Assembly (NCBI GenBank): GCA_020055645.1
Contig: CM034547.1
Location: 18,763,013 to 18,827,012 of the forward strand
Source of the DNA: Tomocerus qinae
Lineage: Eukaryota > Arthropoda > Collembola > Entomobryomorpha > Tomoceridae
Length of the DNA: 64,000 nucleotides
Reading direction: 5' to 3'
The notes beneath the pieces are model-generated. The model ran no database searches. It had not been told where the DNA came from and saw only the letters and a list, made by a program, of their open reading frames with translations. Positions 54,825 to 64,000 of the stretch are shown here, one piece after another (the first letter of the stretch is position 1; the number at the start of each line of letters is the position of its first letter). The translations under genes were made by a program, and so were the position numbers.

Positions 54825-57800
54825 GTAAGAATACTTTCATTTCCGTCCTTTAATATCCAGACCTTGTAAAGAAAATTGCTAAGCAAGTATATCTGATACT
54901 ATTACCGTTGTTCCATTTTCTTTGCTTCCGTGCCATTACTGTAAAATCCATGCACAACTACTTGTTAAATGCCATTTGAATGTTGGGCGTGGGCGTAAAG
55001 TAAATATAAGATTTGTTTCCAATAAGTATTTGTAACTATGTAATCAATATCATTATGTATAAGTAAGGATGAGCATGCATTTCTATGAAATTATAAATCA
55101 AATAGTACATGCAGTTAACACTTGCATAACTATTAATGCATAATGTAGTAGTAAGAAGGGTATGCCGAGGAGTACACGAATATAAAATCTGAATTTCATT
55201 CAAAAATATCTCTGTACCTATAAAAATTAATGCGGAACATTTTTAGGAAAAACCCATTAGGTGTTTGTAAAGTACTTTAATATATGTACATGAGTGCTTC
55301 TTGTCGTTAGTAAGACGACATCTGAATGAGGAGCCACGTAATCTATCCAGAAGAAAGTCCTTTCTTTGAGACATAATTGAATGCGCTTGTTTGAACGAGG
55401 CGAATGTGACTGCGCTTAAGGATTATGGATGCATGAGTGAGTAAGTTTAGGCTAAAGGACAGCTTTCCGTATGCATGTACATGATGTGCATAATAGTTAC
55501 ATAAAGCAAAAGCAAGGACGGCTAGGAGAAAGTACTTTCTATTAAATCCAGTCGCACTATTTCCTTTTCATTCCATGTATCTTCACGTACCTAATCTGTA
55601 TAGTGCATAGCTATTAAACGCAATATGCACAGACAGAGTACGGACCGTATCAATCCATTTAAACATCATCTAGTTTTGTATCCCGGGGATGTATAGTTTG
55701 CATTACACAATTGTAACCATACCGGTGTGTAGAAAATTATAATTTACTTAGTGTATTATATATAGGATCGTGCAACACCATGAAAAAAAGGCATAGGGAA
55801 GCTTTCGGTAATTGAATGTTAACGCAATTGTAGTGTTGATTGGCAGTAATGTCCAAATTAGTCAAAATATGACATTCATGATGTAGCAATGGATATTATC
55901 CGGACCCAGTACTTTTCCCATCACACAGTGTGATTTCATGTTTTCATGCATAGTGTATCTAATGTCTCTGTTAACGTGTTAACTGTTATTTGGCCTTAAG
56001 CATATATCTTTAGGGGCTTTTGCGAGGAAATACGGTTTTGATGTTGGTCGGTATGTCTCACGTCTGGAGTATATTCACTTTTATAACAGTCCTTTGTCTG
56101 CATGAATGGAAAGGCTATAATATGGTTAATATGATTATTTGTGTAAGGAGTGTGCCTATATAGTGTATGTATTACAAGCTCTGAATGTTTGATGGTATGT
56201 ACCTATACAGAATGTGTTAGTCCCTAAATATTTTATTTCGTCTCTTTCTACAATGTGACTGTAACTACTGGGCTAGATGACTTGGAATTGAATAAAATTA
56301 TGGATTAGGTGAAGCTTTTGTGGCTTTCTCTCCAGTGGCACAGTATCTAGGTGTTAAATTACATTTATGTAGAATATCTACTTACAGCCTTAAGCAGCCA
56401 CAGCCACACTAAGGCCATGCCAAGAAGGACGTTTGGCTTTACAATAAAATCTACGACCTCTTTCATTCCCTTGCGCCTTCCCATAGAGACTCAGTTGTTT
56501 TGGACTATCTGTGGCTCCAGGCTTCATCTCCCATTTCTCTCCTCCTCGTCTCGGTCAAAACTTAAGTGTATAGGTATCTATCTCTAAAGAGAAAGTCTAA
56601 ATACGTAGAAAATGGTTTAGGAATTTAGTACGTAACGAAAAGGCTCATCACACGTCTGAAAATCAAGCTCACTTGTCTGCTATAGGAAATTGTTAAGCAA
56701 AATGGCGTTCGTCTCATTGTACGAATGCATTTTTTGATGAAAGGAGTTGAAAGAACTTTGGTGGTGTAGTCTGGACTCAATTGGTAATAGCGATGATAAG
56801 ACTATTCGGACGAATGAGACGAGTGGCTGGCCATGGCCATAGACACGGCTGGTTCATTCTAAAACTAAAATGCCAATTCAGCTCCTTTATTACACAGATT
56901 CTGATGGTATCCTACGAGACTATGAAAGAAATAGGCAGTTTTTCCTGTGGAATGTGAATAGTGATAAATGTTTTCGATTCAGCACAATTTCTGCAATGAT
57001 ATTATGTAGTTTCATACTTGGGCATCCCTTTCATTTTGTCTAGTAAAGCAAAATTTTGGCAAGCAACGATGCAGTTTCAATGCACGGCCATACCTCAAAA
57101 TGCACTCACTAGGTACCAGCTATCCTCCTGGTAATTAATATTGCTAAATTGTAACTCCTGTCACATAGTACACATAGACAAATGTGGTTCGGACTTGTTT
57201 ATGTATCCCTACAAATTTAGTGAAAGCATGTTGTTACTGGAAAAGGCTAACGCACAGATTATTTATTTGTGAATGCAATACAGCACAATTCCACTAGATT
57301 TAGAACACATTCACAATCGAATGAAAATGTAATCTGGTATAATAAGTCCACCAAAAACATTCAGTTACTATATAAATACAACCGTCAACTCATGCACTTC
57401 TCATGTTATGTTGGGATTTTGTAATAAAAATTATATAATAGTAGGTATAGGTATATTTCCAGATTCACGAAAACATGGCCACAAATATCTATAAGTTATG
57501 CCGTATTACTAGGTTATATTACGCCGACTCTCATACCCTCATAATTCAAAAAGAAGAATAGAAACGTGGAATGTGATATTGCCAAAAAACATTTCCAGAA
57601 GGAGATTTATAACAGTTCAACTTATAAATAGTATTTTCTTGTCCTTATGGCTAGTTGCATTGCAAAATGGAATACAAATCTCTAATAAATAATTCTATTA
57701 CTTCCTTTATCCAGATTACTTTAAAATGTGAAAGTCTGTATAAAGCCAGGAAATTGGATTAGTGCAGTTATACTTTCTGTCACCTGTCAAGCTTGTAATA

Positions 57801-59729
57801 TTTATGTTTTTGTTAAATATTTATGGACTATGCACTGGCACGCTAATTTTAAGTTCATAATACTATATTGGACTTTGGACATAAATAAATGCATAGAGTG
57901 AGGCGATATTGAAACACCATAATACGATAAATATTATCTGGGCCCTGACTTGAGTTACATTTAATGTTCATTCAAAATCCTTTGTAGTTTTAATTTCACA
58001 TTTTATCTGTTTATAGTAATTTTACAGTTCAATTGTTCATCCGAGAAATATTCAAAGACACAATCTAGGTTAAAGCTGCATTTGTCTAGTGTGCAGAGGA
58101 CAGAGACAGACAATTTGTGAATGAAGGATGTATTGATGAGTCTCAAATGCGACAGTTGATAGCAGTGCTAAATATACTATTGGATAATGTGTACATTGTA
58201 CATGCATGCATGGCAGTAAAATGAAAATACCTTGTTATGTATAATTTAATACAGTTATATAATTTTGTAATTGCCTAATGTGTAGGCATCCAGTTCCTAA
58301 AGTATAGCATCTTAACAGATTCTTTGTGGAATGGGTTAGAGATTTTGCGCTACGTTAATTAGAGTAGTTTAAAAGAAAGGGAAAGTGAAAAAATGCTTTA
58401 GACAGCCATGCCAGCTGGCTAATGGATAATAAATACTTATCTGCAACTGCATACTCGTATATTCAAACAGAAGAAGGTATTTATATGAATGTGTTCTTGT
58501 TCGTAAAATTACTATTCAGATTAAAGAATCTCATTGTTGAAACTAGCATGTTATATAGCAGAAAAGCGTACTTAACGCTCCATCAAGAACTTATGCCAAA
58601 CTACACAAGATGTGCTATAAATGTTAGGAAAAGCGTGCATTAAAAGTAGAAGCAAGTGATTTTATTTATGTGTAGACTCCATCTTTGCGTTTAGGAACAA
58701 CAATGCAAAGAATTTGTTCTCAAGGATGTCATTAAGAAAAGTTTAGTCGCGTGAGTGTGTGTTAATGAAATGGAATTTTATCTGAAATGGCCGAAAAATA
58801 TGCAAGAGTTAAGAATTTAATGAAAGTGTGCAATGTCAAACTGTGTTACCATTACTTACAATTAGATACATACGAGAGAGACTCTTCTATTTTGCGTATC
58901 CTAACTGGTCTGGCTTAACAAGCGCCTTGAGTAAAATACTATCTTAAGCTTTTAGCGGAAGCAAAAGAAATAGTAATGACTTAAAGGCATCATAAATTAA
59001 ATGCTCTATAATGTTTTATGTAAGCAGTAAGAACTACCTACTTAAAGCTATTAATGGTATTTGTATAATAAAAAGTACAGAAAGAGCCTTTGCAACACAT
59101 TAAAAAAAGATATGGAGTTTATGGAGCAAAGTTGAATGTCTTTCGGGGACTAATATTTTTATCTGTAAAATTTTACTGTAGATATTTGCAGCTGTCTAGT
59201 CCTGGTCTGGCAATATCAATAGGAATTAAAAGAAAGAGCTTGAAAATTACTGAAAGTATTTCTTGGGCCGTTAAGAGAAGTTTTGTTGTTTGGCCTAAGA
59301 CTGGAGGATTCCCTCTCCCTAAAACTTATTATGTCGCATTGTAAATGCATACATTTACATACAATCCTGTGCCTGCACTATAAATTCCTTTTCACAAAGA
59401 GGTCAAACACACTAGCGATCCTTTGGTATTTTTAATTAATTCAGATCATGTACTCCGCCTTGCTTTCCCTAAATTGTACCCTGCTATAAAAACAATCTTT
59501 TTCGCAAACAAACAAACACTATGAAATTACTGCAGAATTATAATTCTCACGACTATTTACATTGTAAATACGGAGAACCGGACGGACGGACAGAACTTCA
59601 TTCAATGCGTAACAGCAAAGCTGTATTTACTTTAAAACTTGGAAAGACAAGTATTATTAATGTAGCGCAAAGGAAAAGTTTGCAATTATCAAGTTATCAA
59701 AGAATACACAACTCTCCTATGTACTTGAT

Positions 59730-62324
59730 ATGAACACAAATATTGAAGTTCTAGCTCTAACTGTACAATATAGCTTTAACAAATCATTGATAATTGTTTG
59801 TTTATATAGGATTCCAGACTATAATAGCGCTTGCATGGATAAGGACTTAGATTCACTCAATGACTTGTTTAGTGACCTATGCCAATCTGGGAAGAATGTG
59901 TATGTAATGGGTGATTTCAATCTAAATTATAATGTTATGACTAAACATCATATTAAGTCCTTAGAAAGTATCATTAAATCTAATAATTTTAATCAATTAG
60001 TTAACCAATCCACAAGAAATGATTCTAAACTAGATTTACTTTTTACTAATTGCGATAGCAGTGTAAGTGATATTAATATATATGACCCGTTTTTATCTGA
60101 CCACATGGCAGTTGAAGCGACATTGAAATTAGAAAAATCAAAGGGTGTAAAAAAAACTATAAAGTTTAGAAACTACAAAAGATTAGATATAATGGCAAGT
60201 TCTGATGAATTGAGTAAAATTGACCTCACTGCAGATAATATGAATGACCAAATCGAAATGGTAAACTGTTTAGTTACTAATCTATTAATTATTGTTGATA
60301 AGTATGCTCCTATAAGAACTATTAAAGTAAAGGATAAAAATATCAATGTGATATTGTCTAGTGAAACTATTGACCTTAGAAAGCAAAGATACGCCCAGTA
60401 TGTAAAAATTAAAAATAAGACTGACTCTAATACTGAACTGTTAAAATCTCTAAATAAAAAATGTAAAACTAGTTTTAAGAAGGATGCACGGAATACGTTG
60501 AATCTTAACATTGAGAAACAAGGTGTTTTTAGGACGGTAGATAATTTAATAAGTTTCAGTAATAATAATAATGAAATAACAATTAGTGCATATGAAATTA
60601 ATTCACATTATAGTGCTGTAAGTACGTGCTTAAATCCAGTGCAATTTGTACCCACAAAACCTATCTCTTTGCCAGAGGCAGTGGATAATTTTATAGTATC
60701 TCCTGTGTCGTATACAGAAATATTCAAAGCTTATGATAGCCTCAAAAAGAAGACATCTACCTCGGTAGATGCACTAAACTTATCTCCAATGATATTTTAT
60801 CTATTCTTAACTGTACCTAATGTAAGCACAGCAGTATACAATATTATTAATCATAGCCTAAGTACAGGAACAATGTGTAAGCCTTTAAAATTGGCAAAAA
60901 TTATTCCGATACCTAAATTTCCTGATGCCAAGCTTCCTATAGACTTAAGACCTATATCAATTCAGTGCTTCGTATCGAAGCTGGCAGAAAAATGTGTCTT
61001 CAGACAACTTATAAAACATGTTAATATTAGTAAAGTGTTAAGTCCAAGACAATTTGGTTTCCGTGAGGGACACTCTATTAATCATGTACATATAGCTATT
61101 ACAGATTTTATGTACAATCAAATTAATAACGGTAACATTTGTATACTCCTCACACTAGATATTTCTAAGGCGTTTGACAAGCTAAATGTAGATATATTAC
61201 TAAGCAAATTACTTTGGTATGGTATAGACAATCACTGGTTTGAATCGTATCTGAAAGAAAGGTCAATATACACATATGTTAACGAAAATAACTTTTCTTG
61301 CCCGCTTGACATTAATCTCTCAGTGCCCCAAGGTGGTATCATTTCGCCCCTTCTCTTTGCTCTTATGATTAATGATCTTCCTCTTGTAGTCAACAACTCC
61401 CTTATGTTTCTCTTTGCAGATGACAATAGTTTAATAATTTCTGGCAAACCGAATGAAATTGAATCTATATTATGTAAGCTTAATGAGGATGTCAGGGATA
61501 TACTTATTTGGTTAGAAGAAAATAGAATGGAATTGAATGTAGGAAAAACGGAATTGTTAGTAGTGGGTACCCCTAATGTTATAAATAGTCTACCGGATGT
61601 AACTTTAAATGTTAATGGTAAAATTGTAAAACAAGCAAAATCTATAAAAATACTGGGTCTAATAATAGATTCTGAGTTGAATTGGTGTGATCACATTACA
61701 AAAATTCAGTCTAAATGTAATTTATTGTTACGCTCACTTTGTCCTATTCGTACTCTGCTAGATGAAAAATCAAAAACGATAATAATGAATGCATATGTGT
61801 TATCAGTGTTGAATGCCACTGCATGTATTTGGGGTACAGCCTCACATTATAATTTGAATAAATTAGAGGCACTATTAAGACGTTCAGCTCGATACGTATT
61901 AGATAAAAGTAAATTTGAAAGTGTGAAGGAAGAAGCTACGGAAAAACTGAAGTGGCTGTTTCCGAGTGAACAATATAAATTCCAAATCCTAAAACTAATG
62001 TATACAATACAAAATAATACATGTCCTGATTATTTTATCAACTATGTAGACCTAAATAACTGTAATACAATATGCACTAGAAATAATATATATGCTAAAG
62101 ACCTTAATGTAATTAACTCTTACGGGCGCAGATCAGTTACCCACCAAGCCCCTATTCTTTGGTATTCTATTCCTGATGATGTGAAAACTGCTAATAATAT
62201 TTATATATTTAAGACTAAGTTGAAATGCTTCCTGTTAAGTGAACAATTAATTGACTGTAATCCACCTCTGTATACACATTTTTGCGATCTATCATGTATT
62301 GATTCTGTAATAAGTTCACTATAA
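59730..62324 (+). CDS. LINE ORF2-type protein: partial endonuclease plus reverse transcriptase
   Basis: There are 864 uninterrupted codons from ATG 59730. The frame is open 23 codons further upstream and those residues also look like endonuclease, so this ATG is probably internal to the ancestral protein. Endonuclease landmarks are GDFNLN (residues 61-66) and SDHMAVEATL (about 123-132), the catalytic Asp/Asn and Asp-His region of EEP nucleases. Reverse transcriptase landmarks are PIDLRPISI (about 400-410), DISKAFD (477-483, first catalytic Asp), SVPQGGIISP (531-540) and FADD (562-565, the catalytic Asp pair). A C-terminal YGRRSVTHQAPILWYSIP block (about 795-812) is typical of CR1/Jockey-type ORF2 proteins. 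Known function: nicks target DNA and primes reverse transcription of the element's RNA. The missing endonuclease N-terminus should leave this copy unable to cut DNA, although the RT core looks intact. Confidence 0.92.
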   Translation: MNTNIEVLALTVQYSFNKSLIIVCLYRIPDYNSACMDKDLDSLNDLFSDLCQSGKNVYVMGDFNLNYNVMTKHHIKSLESIIKSNNFNQLVNQSTRNDSKLDLLFTNCDSSVSDINIYDPFLSDHMAVEATLKLEKSKGVKKTIKFRNYKRLDIMASSDELSKIDLTADNMNDQIEMVNCLVTNLLIIVDKYAPIRTIKVKDKNINVILSSETIDLRKQRYAQYVKIKNKTDSNTELLKSLNKKCKTSFKKDARNTLNLNIEKQGVFRTVDNLISFSNNNNEITISAYEINSHYSAVSTCLNPVQFVPTKPISLPEAVDNFIVSPVSYTEIFKAYDSLKKKTSTSVDALNLSPMIFYLFLTVPNVSTAVYNIINHSLSTGTMCKPLKLAKIIPIPKFPDAKLPIDLRPISIQCFVSKLAEKCVFRQLIKHVNISKVLSPRQFGFREGHSINHVHIAITDFMYNQINNGNICILLTLDISKAFDKLNVDILLSKLLWYGIDNHWFESYLKERSIYTYVNENNFSCPLDINLSVPQGGIISPLLFALMINDLPLVVNNSLMFLFADDNSLIISGKPNEIESILCKLNEDVRDILIWLEENRMELNVGKTELLVVGTPNVINSLPDVTLNVNGKIVKQAKSIKILGLIIDSELNWCDHITKIQSKCNLLLRSLCPIRTLLDEKSKTIIMNAYVLSVLNATACIWGTASHYNLNKLEALLRRSARYVLDKSKFESVKEEATEKLKWLFPSEQYKFQILKLMYTIQNNTCPDYFINYVDLNNCNTICTRNNIYAKDLNVINSYGRRSVTHQAPILWYSIPDDVKTANNIYIFKTKLKCFLLSEQLIDCNPPLYTHFCDLSCIDSVISSL

Positions 62325-62475
62325 TTCTTGGAATTTCTAAGTAAATTGTATCAGCTAACTATAAGTATATTCTGGTTGAACTGGCTTACTTCAACCTACA
62401 TTCTTACGCTACCTATATAATCCATATCTATAACATTGTTTCTACCAAATTTTTGTACTCCTGATGTCCTAACGA

Positions 62476-62487
62476 CCTCTCACGAGG
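62476..62487 (+). other. 3' UTR stem-loop of the LINE
   Basis: CCTC-TCAC-GAGG forms a 4-bp GC stem with a 4-base loop, just ahead of the simple-repeat tail. Some LINE families use a 3' stem-loop for recognition by their reverse transcriptase. Here the assignment rests on position and pairing only. Confidence 0.4.
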
Positions 62488-62497
62488 GCGATATCTT

Positions 62498-62525
62498 GTA
62501 AATAAATAATAATAAAATAATAATA
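62498..62525 (+). repeat. Simple-repeat 3' tail of the LINE
   Basis: The element ends in AAATAAATAATAATAAAATAATAAT-type reiterations instead of plain poly(A). AATAAA at 62501-62506 falls within this tail on the sense strand of the host gene and could act as a cryptic polyadenylation signal. Confidence 0.65.
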
Positions 62526-63200
62526 CTAAACCCACCTAAAGAGTTATGGTGTTTCACATTTTACAATATTGTGTCTTTTATTTCATCTATGTACTCATGT
62601 AAGTTAATGTTAATCCCATTTGACAGGGAAAAAAAAATAAGGCTTCCACCTATTTCTCTGTTTATAATAGTATATTTGTACTTAATCTACTATATTTTCC
62701 TTTGAGAATACAATTTAAAAAATGATAATTGCAGTAAGCGGTTGCATTAAGAATTAATTGCAGAAAAAATTGCTTAGGCCATAAAAATCTTGGTCTAAAA
62801 AACCCTAACATACGTGACACTATTTTGCCTGAATTTCGTAGTAGGTATATTCGTGTTAAATTAATAAATAATGCTACGGAATACTCAATGCATTTGTGAA
62901 CAAAGTTCAATGGATTGAGTGCATTTCTTGTGTACCAAAGGTAATGAATCCTAATCGAATGATGTTTAAAATCAAATCACTCTGGCGGTTTTCCGAAAAT
63001 GTTCAATAGAATTCTATTCTCTATTTATTCCACTTTATTTGGTAGTAGTGTAACAAAGGAAGTTCAGTGTGCACGAGTAGGTCTAAGTGCTATGGATTCA
63101 CAAGTTGCGAACATGTTACTTTAAGCACGGAGTGGGAAGTAGAAAATCTGTGGGATGGAAAATCTTAATTGGATTTCTTTCTATCTGTTTGACACTTTAG

Positions 63201-63338
63201 GAATCTGAAGTCCAACCTTGTTGAAGAAGTGGATTCTGGTGCTTTAGTCAGCTTGACTGAACTGAAGGAGCTGACGCTGTCAAGGAATCAATTGAAACGC
63301 TTCCCAACAGCGGCTATTCAGCCGCAAATCGAAATTCT
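63201..63338 (+). CDS. LRR receptor/adhesion protein, exon 3: second and third LRRs
   Basis: This 138-nt exon lies between acceptor ACACTTTAG and donor GTAAGC (63339-63344). The first base completes the split Leu from exon 2. Repeat 2 is (L)NLKSNLVEEVDSGALVSLTELKE (24 residues, 102-125). Repeat 3 is (L)TLSRNQLKRFPTAAIQPQIEI (22 residues, 126-147), with the second half shortened. The exon again ends inside a Leu codon after base two, so at least one more LRR exon must follow beyond 64000. Repeat 2 lacks one residue of the usual NxL/NxI spacing after its asparagine, which is odd but tolerated in LRR proteins. Downstream domains (Ig, transmembrane, GPCR or none) cannot be seen, so the family remains open. 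Confidence 0.9.
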
Positions 63339-64000
63339 GTAAGCAAATGTTTTGTGTATTCTCTCCGCGTCTGTTATGTTACCTTTTAGGGAGATTTCGT
63401 TAACCTAAACCTCATCTTTTTATTTGAACATTATCGTACTAGTCAGCCTACTTGTTTTTTTTCAAGGAGATGTCATAGTTCTCGTTTCTATTCTAACCTT
63501 TAAACTTTCTTAATGTTTACTATATCCCATCTCATATTAACAATACAATGCGTATTTGTGCCTCGTGGCAAACATTTGCTTGGGGCTCTACATTTTCTAA
63601 AATTACCAGAGCAAAACTAAACTTGTAAGTGGCTGTGGTAATTCCAAATATAGCATTTTTAGTTATTTTATAAGCGTTATATGTAGGGAGCTTTTAAATG
63701 TTCATGTTAACATTATAGTGGGTAATTATTTTTACCCATATTAGGAACAAACAGCAGAATGCTTCTTAAAATACCATAATAAGTAGTTGATGTATGCAGG
63801 CTGGAACCAACCAAAGTGACTGGCCAATTAGTGGTGATGGATAATACCTACTGTATTTTTCATAGCGAGTATTTCCATAAGAATAATTTTTATCTATGTA
63901 TATTGTGCTAATATATTTTGAAAGAAATGCGTAACAAATCCGTGCACGAAATATTGGTAAGATTAGTGAGATTCCATTTGTGATGTGCTAAAAAGCATTT
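63339..64000 (+). other. Start of intron 3 of the LRR gene
   Basis: Donor GTAAGC is followed by AT-rich sequence up to the window edge. I found no stretch with acceptor, LRR-type codons and donor here, so the next exon lies outside the window. Confidence 0.75.

Larger units (their letters stand above)
59661..62525 (+). mobile_element. 5'-truncated non-LTR retrotransposon (CR1/Jockey-like LINE)
   Basis: This element is inserted in intron 2 in the same direction as the host gene. It retains the last part of the endonuclease, the full reverse transcriptase and the C-terminal region, then a ~170-bp 3' UTR with a small stem-loop (CCTC-TCAC-GAGG, 62476-62487) and a tail of AAATAAT-like units (about 62498-62525). 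The N-terminal half of the endonuclease and any gag-like ORF1 are missing, as expected from incomplete reverse transcription. The left boundary is approximate: the coding frame is open back to 59661, just after TAA at 59658-59660. I could not identify target-site duplications. The simple-repeat tail and the C-terminal motifs favour a CR1/L2/Jockey-group clade over RTE, but phylogeny would be needed to decide. Confidence 0.85.
54825..63200 (+). other. Intron 2 of the LRR gene
   Basis: This 8.4-kb intron has donor GTAAGA and acceptor ACACTTTAG. It hosts a truncated non-LTR retrotransposon (about 59661-62525) in the sense orientation. The other ~5.5 kb (54831-59660 and 62526-63200) is AT-rich and shows no accepted gene. 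Short open frames at 56351-56587, 58422-58643 and 59090-59344 have random-looking composition. A 15-bp perfect palindrome, ATCACAC-A-GTGTGAT, lies near 55921-55935. Confidence 0.85.

Noticed and set aside
59521-59733. 70-codon plus-strand frame just upstream of the LINE ORF
   Set aside because: It is in a different frame from the RT ORF and its sequence does not continue the endonuclease domain. The in-frame upstream extension of the RT ORF (from 59661) is the better coding candidate.
60173-60511. 112-codon minus-strand open frame inside the LINE
   Set aside because: It is the antisense shadow of the endonuclease-RT linker region of the plus-strand ORF.

Overview
The window looks like AT-rich nuclear DNA from an animal, probably an arthropod or another invertebrate. 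I base this on GT-AG introns several to 15 kb long, a CR1/Jockey-type non-LTR retrotransposon, a foldback-type DNA element and very low coding density. Nothing suggests bacterial, organellar or viral DNA: there are no operons and no densely packed ORFs. The species cannot be named from this sequence.

Layout. Positions 1-39065 are almost entirely non-coding. The one exception worth recording is a short, protein-like, higher-complexity stretch at 16576-16830. It has an apparent splice acceptor before it, one in-frame stop, and polyadenylation-like signals after it. It may be a decayed or partial terminal exon of something I do not recognise.

From 39066 to the right edge lies the 5' part of one plus-strand gene. 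It encodes a secreted or membrane-anchored leucine-rich-repeat (LRR) protein. Exon 1 (39066-39298) carries the start codon, a signal peptide and a cysteine-bearing LRR N-terminal cap. Exon 2 (54753-54824) is exactly 72 nt, one 24-residue repeat. Exon 3 (63201-63338) is 138 nt, a 24-residue and a 22-residue repeat. All three donors split a leucine codon after its second base, so the exons join in frame without gaps. The gene continues past the window. LRIG/lambik-like, LGR-like or another LRR receptor or adhesion family are all possible.

Each of the two complete introns holds a mobile element. Intron 1 (about 15.5 kb) contains a 655-bp foldback element at 44801-45455. It has 184-bp inverted arms built largely from a 15-17-bp tandem repeat, a second inverted pair nested inside, and 8-9-bp target-site duplications. 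Almost the whole element can fold into one hairpin. Intron 2 (about 8.4 kb) contains a 5'-truncated non-LTR retrotransposon (about 59661-62525) in the same orientation as the host gene. Its 864-codon ORF is uninterrupted and covers the C-terminal part of the endonuclease, the reverse transcriptase and a conserved C-terminal region.

The rest is intronic or intergenic DNA with unusually frequent patches of imperfect short-word reiteration (GAGTT, CAAGT, CTCAT, AATGC types). I found no tRNA, rRNA, snRNA or CRISPR array.
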